Below are positions 42,341 through 42,912 of a stretch of 42,912 nucleotides of DNA, in pieces; the first letter of the stretch is position 1; each line of letters begins with the position of its first letter. The notes below the pieces were generated by a model. That model saw only the letters and a list, made by a program, of their open reading frames with translations, had not been told where the DNA came from and did no database searches. Source of the stretch: an uncultured Prevotella sp. (GTDB lineage: Bacteria; Bacteroidota; Bacteroidia; Bacteroidales; Bacteroidaceae); assembly GCA_946183415.1 (NCBI GenBank), contig CAMHAM010000024.1:1-42912 (forward strand), read 5' to 3'. The position numbers were made by a program, and so were the translations under genes.

Positions 42341-42730
42341 TTATACACGACGACGCTTTGGAGGACGGCATCCGTTGTGTGGAAGTGGAGTAACATCAAC
42401 GATTTCCATAACCTCGATACCTGCACCGTGGATTGCACGGATAGCTGATTCACGTCCATTACCTGGTCCCTTAACATAAGCTTTCACCTTGCGCAGACCA
42501 AGATCGTAAGCAACCTTTGCGCAGTCCTCTGCTGCCATCTGAGCAGCATACGGTGTATTCTTCTTAGAACCACGGAAACCCATCTTACCAGCTGACGACC
42601 AAGAGATAATTTGTCCCTCATCGTTAGCCAGTGAAACGATAATATTATTAAAAGAGCTATGTACGTGGAGCTGACCGATAGCGTTTACTCTCACGTTTCT
42701 TTTCTTTGAAGTGACTGTTTTCTTTGCCAT
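42341..42730 (-). CDS. rpsK: 30S ribosomal protein S11
   Basis: Small-subunit platform protein of 129 residues, normal length. Signature segments are [37 protein letters not shown] and the terminal [18 protein letters not shown]. Between rpsM (45-bp gap) and rpsD in the alpha operon. Confidence 0.98.
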   Translation of the reverse strand: MAKKTVTSKKRNVRVNAIGQLHVHSSFNNIIVSLANDEGQIISWSSAGKMGFRGSKKNTPYAAQMAAEDCAKVAYDLGLRKVKAYVKGPGNGRESAIRAIHGAGIEVMEIVDVTPLPHNGCRPPKRRRV

Positions 42731-42775
42731 AATTCTTAAACTTTAATTTTAAATGTTTAATGTTTAATTTAGGAA

Positions 42776-42912
42776 TTACTTCGTAGCCTTCTTCTTGTTA
42801 GCAACAGTCTTCTTCTTTCCCTTACGGGTACGAGCATTATTCTTGGTGCTCTGACCGCGAACAGGAAGACCATTACGATGACGGACTCCACGATAGCAAC
42901 CAATATCCATCA
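42776..42912 (-). CDS. rpsM: 30S ribosomal protein S13, C-terminal part
   Basis: The last 45 codons are visible on the minus strand, with the 5' part beyond the window. The translation [20 protein letters not shown] and then [20 protein letters not shown] is the S13 C-terminus that contacts tRNA and helix 41 region. The TAA stop is at 42776-42778. First visible gene of the alpha operon. Confidence 0.95.
   Translation of the reverse strand, partial: MDIGCYRGVRHRNGLPVRGQSTKNNARTRKGKKKTVANKKKATK

Overview
The window looks like a chromosomal segment of a Prevotella-type Bacteroidales (inference). The support is: repeated TAnnTTTG -7 promoter elements, almost no Shine-Dalgarno sites, a secreted protease with a type IX secretion tail, GH9 and GH43 enzymes, a sigma/anti-sigma/STN outer-membrane-protein trio, and the ribosomal order rpsM-rpsK-rpsD-rpoA-rplQ. 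I saw no tRNA, rRNA, CRISPR array, insertion sequence or integrase.

Layout. 1-3.1 kb: end of a flavodoxin-like oxidoreductase, a possibly decayed frame, and a secreted S8 peptidase (minus). 3.2-7.3 kb (plus): glyS, an FKBP lipoprotein, then an ABC-type ATPase and a DUF4435/TOPRIM-like protein, a pair resembling the PARIS (AriA-AriB) defence genes. 7.3-12.9 kb (minus): dxs-trkA-trkH-manA, tightly overlapping. 13.0-16.0 kb (minus): a large receiver plus PEP/pyruvate-binding protein. 16.0-18.2 kb: a promoter-to-terminator non-coding element and a GH43 lipoprotein. 18.3-28.3 kb (minus): the unusual six-gene operon. 28.6-35.8 kb (minus): a second copy of the non-coding element, a duplicated GH9 tail, an outer-membrane receptor, anti-sigma, ECF sigma and the intact GH9. 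35.9-39.1 kb (plus): a MetY-like enzyme, gdhA and an RlpA-like protein. 39.1-42.9 kb (minus): a glycine-zipper lipoprotein and the ribosomal alpha operon.

The strongest candidate for an undescribed system is the operon read leftwards from 28292 to 18314: a periplasmic NMT1/THI5-like binding protein; a dCache-HAMP-SpoIIE phosphatase; a STAS anti-anti-sigma protein; a 1403-residue VgrG-like spike with a ~240-residue coiled coil inserted inside its OB fold; a coiled-coil/beta-helix protein; and a divergent ribosome-recycling-factor-like protein. The order suggests an extracytoplasmic signal acting through partner switching on a contractile-injection spike or its cargo (inference). No sheath, tube or baseplate genes are in the window, so the machine, if there is one, lies elsewhere.

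The second notable item is a 250-295 bp intergenic element in two copies (16077-16327 plus, 28651-28942 minus). Both carry two TGTCGCAA-like boxes 19 bp apart, a TAnnTTTG promoter, a conserved RNA 5' end and a GC-rich terminator hairpin, which points to a small-RNA or mobile regulatory family. The third is a 421 bp direct duplication of the GH9 3' end flanking the sigma/anti-sigma/receptor genes.
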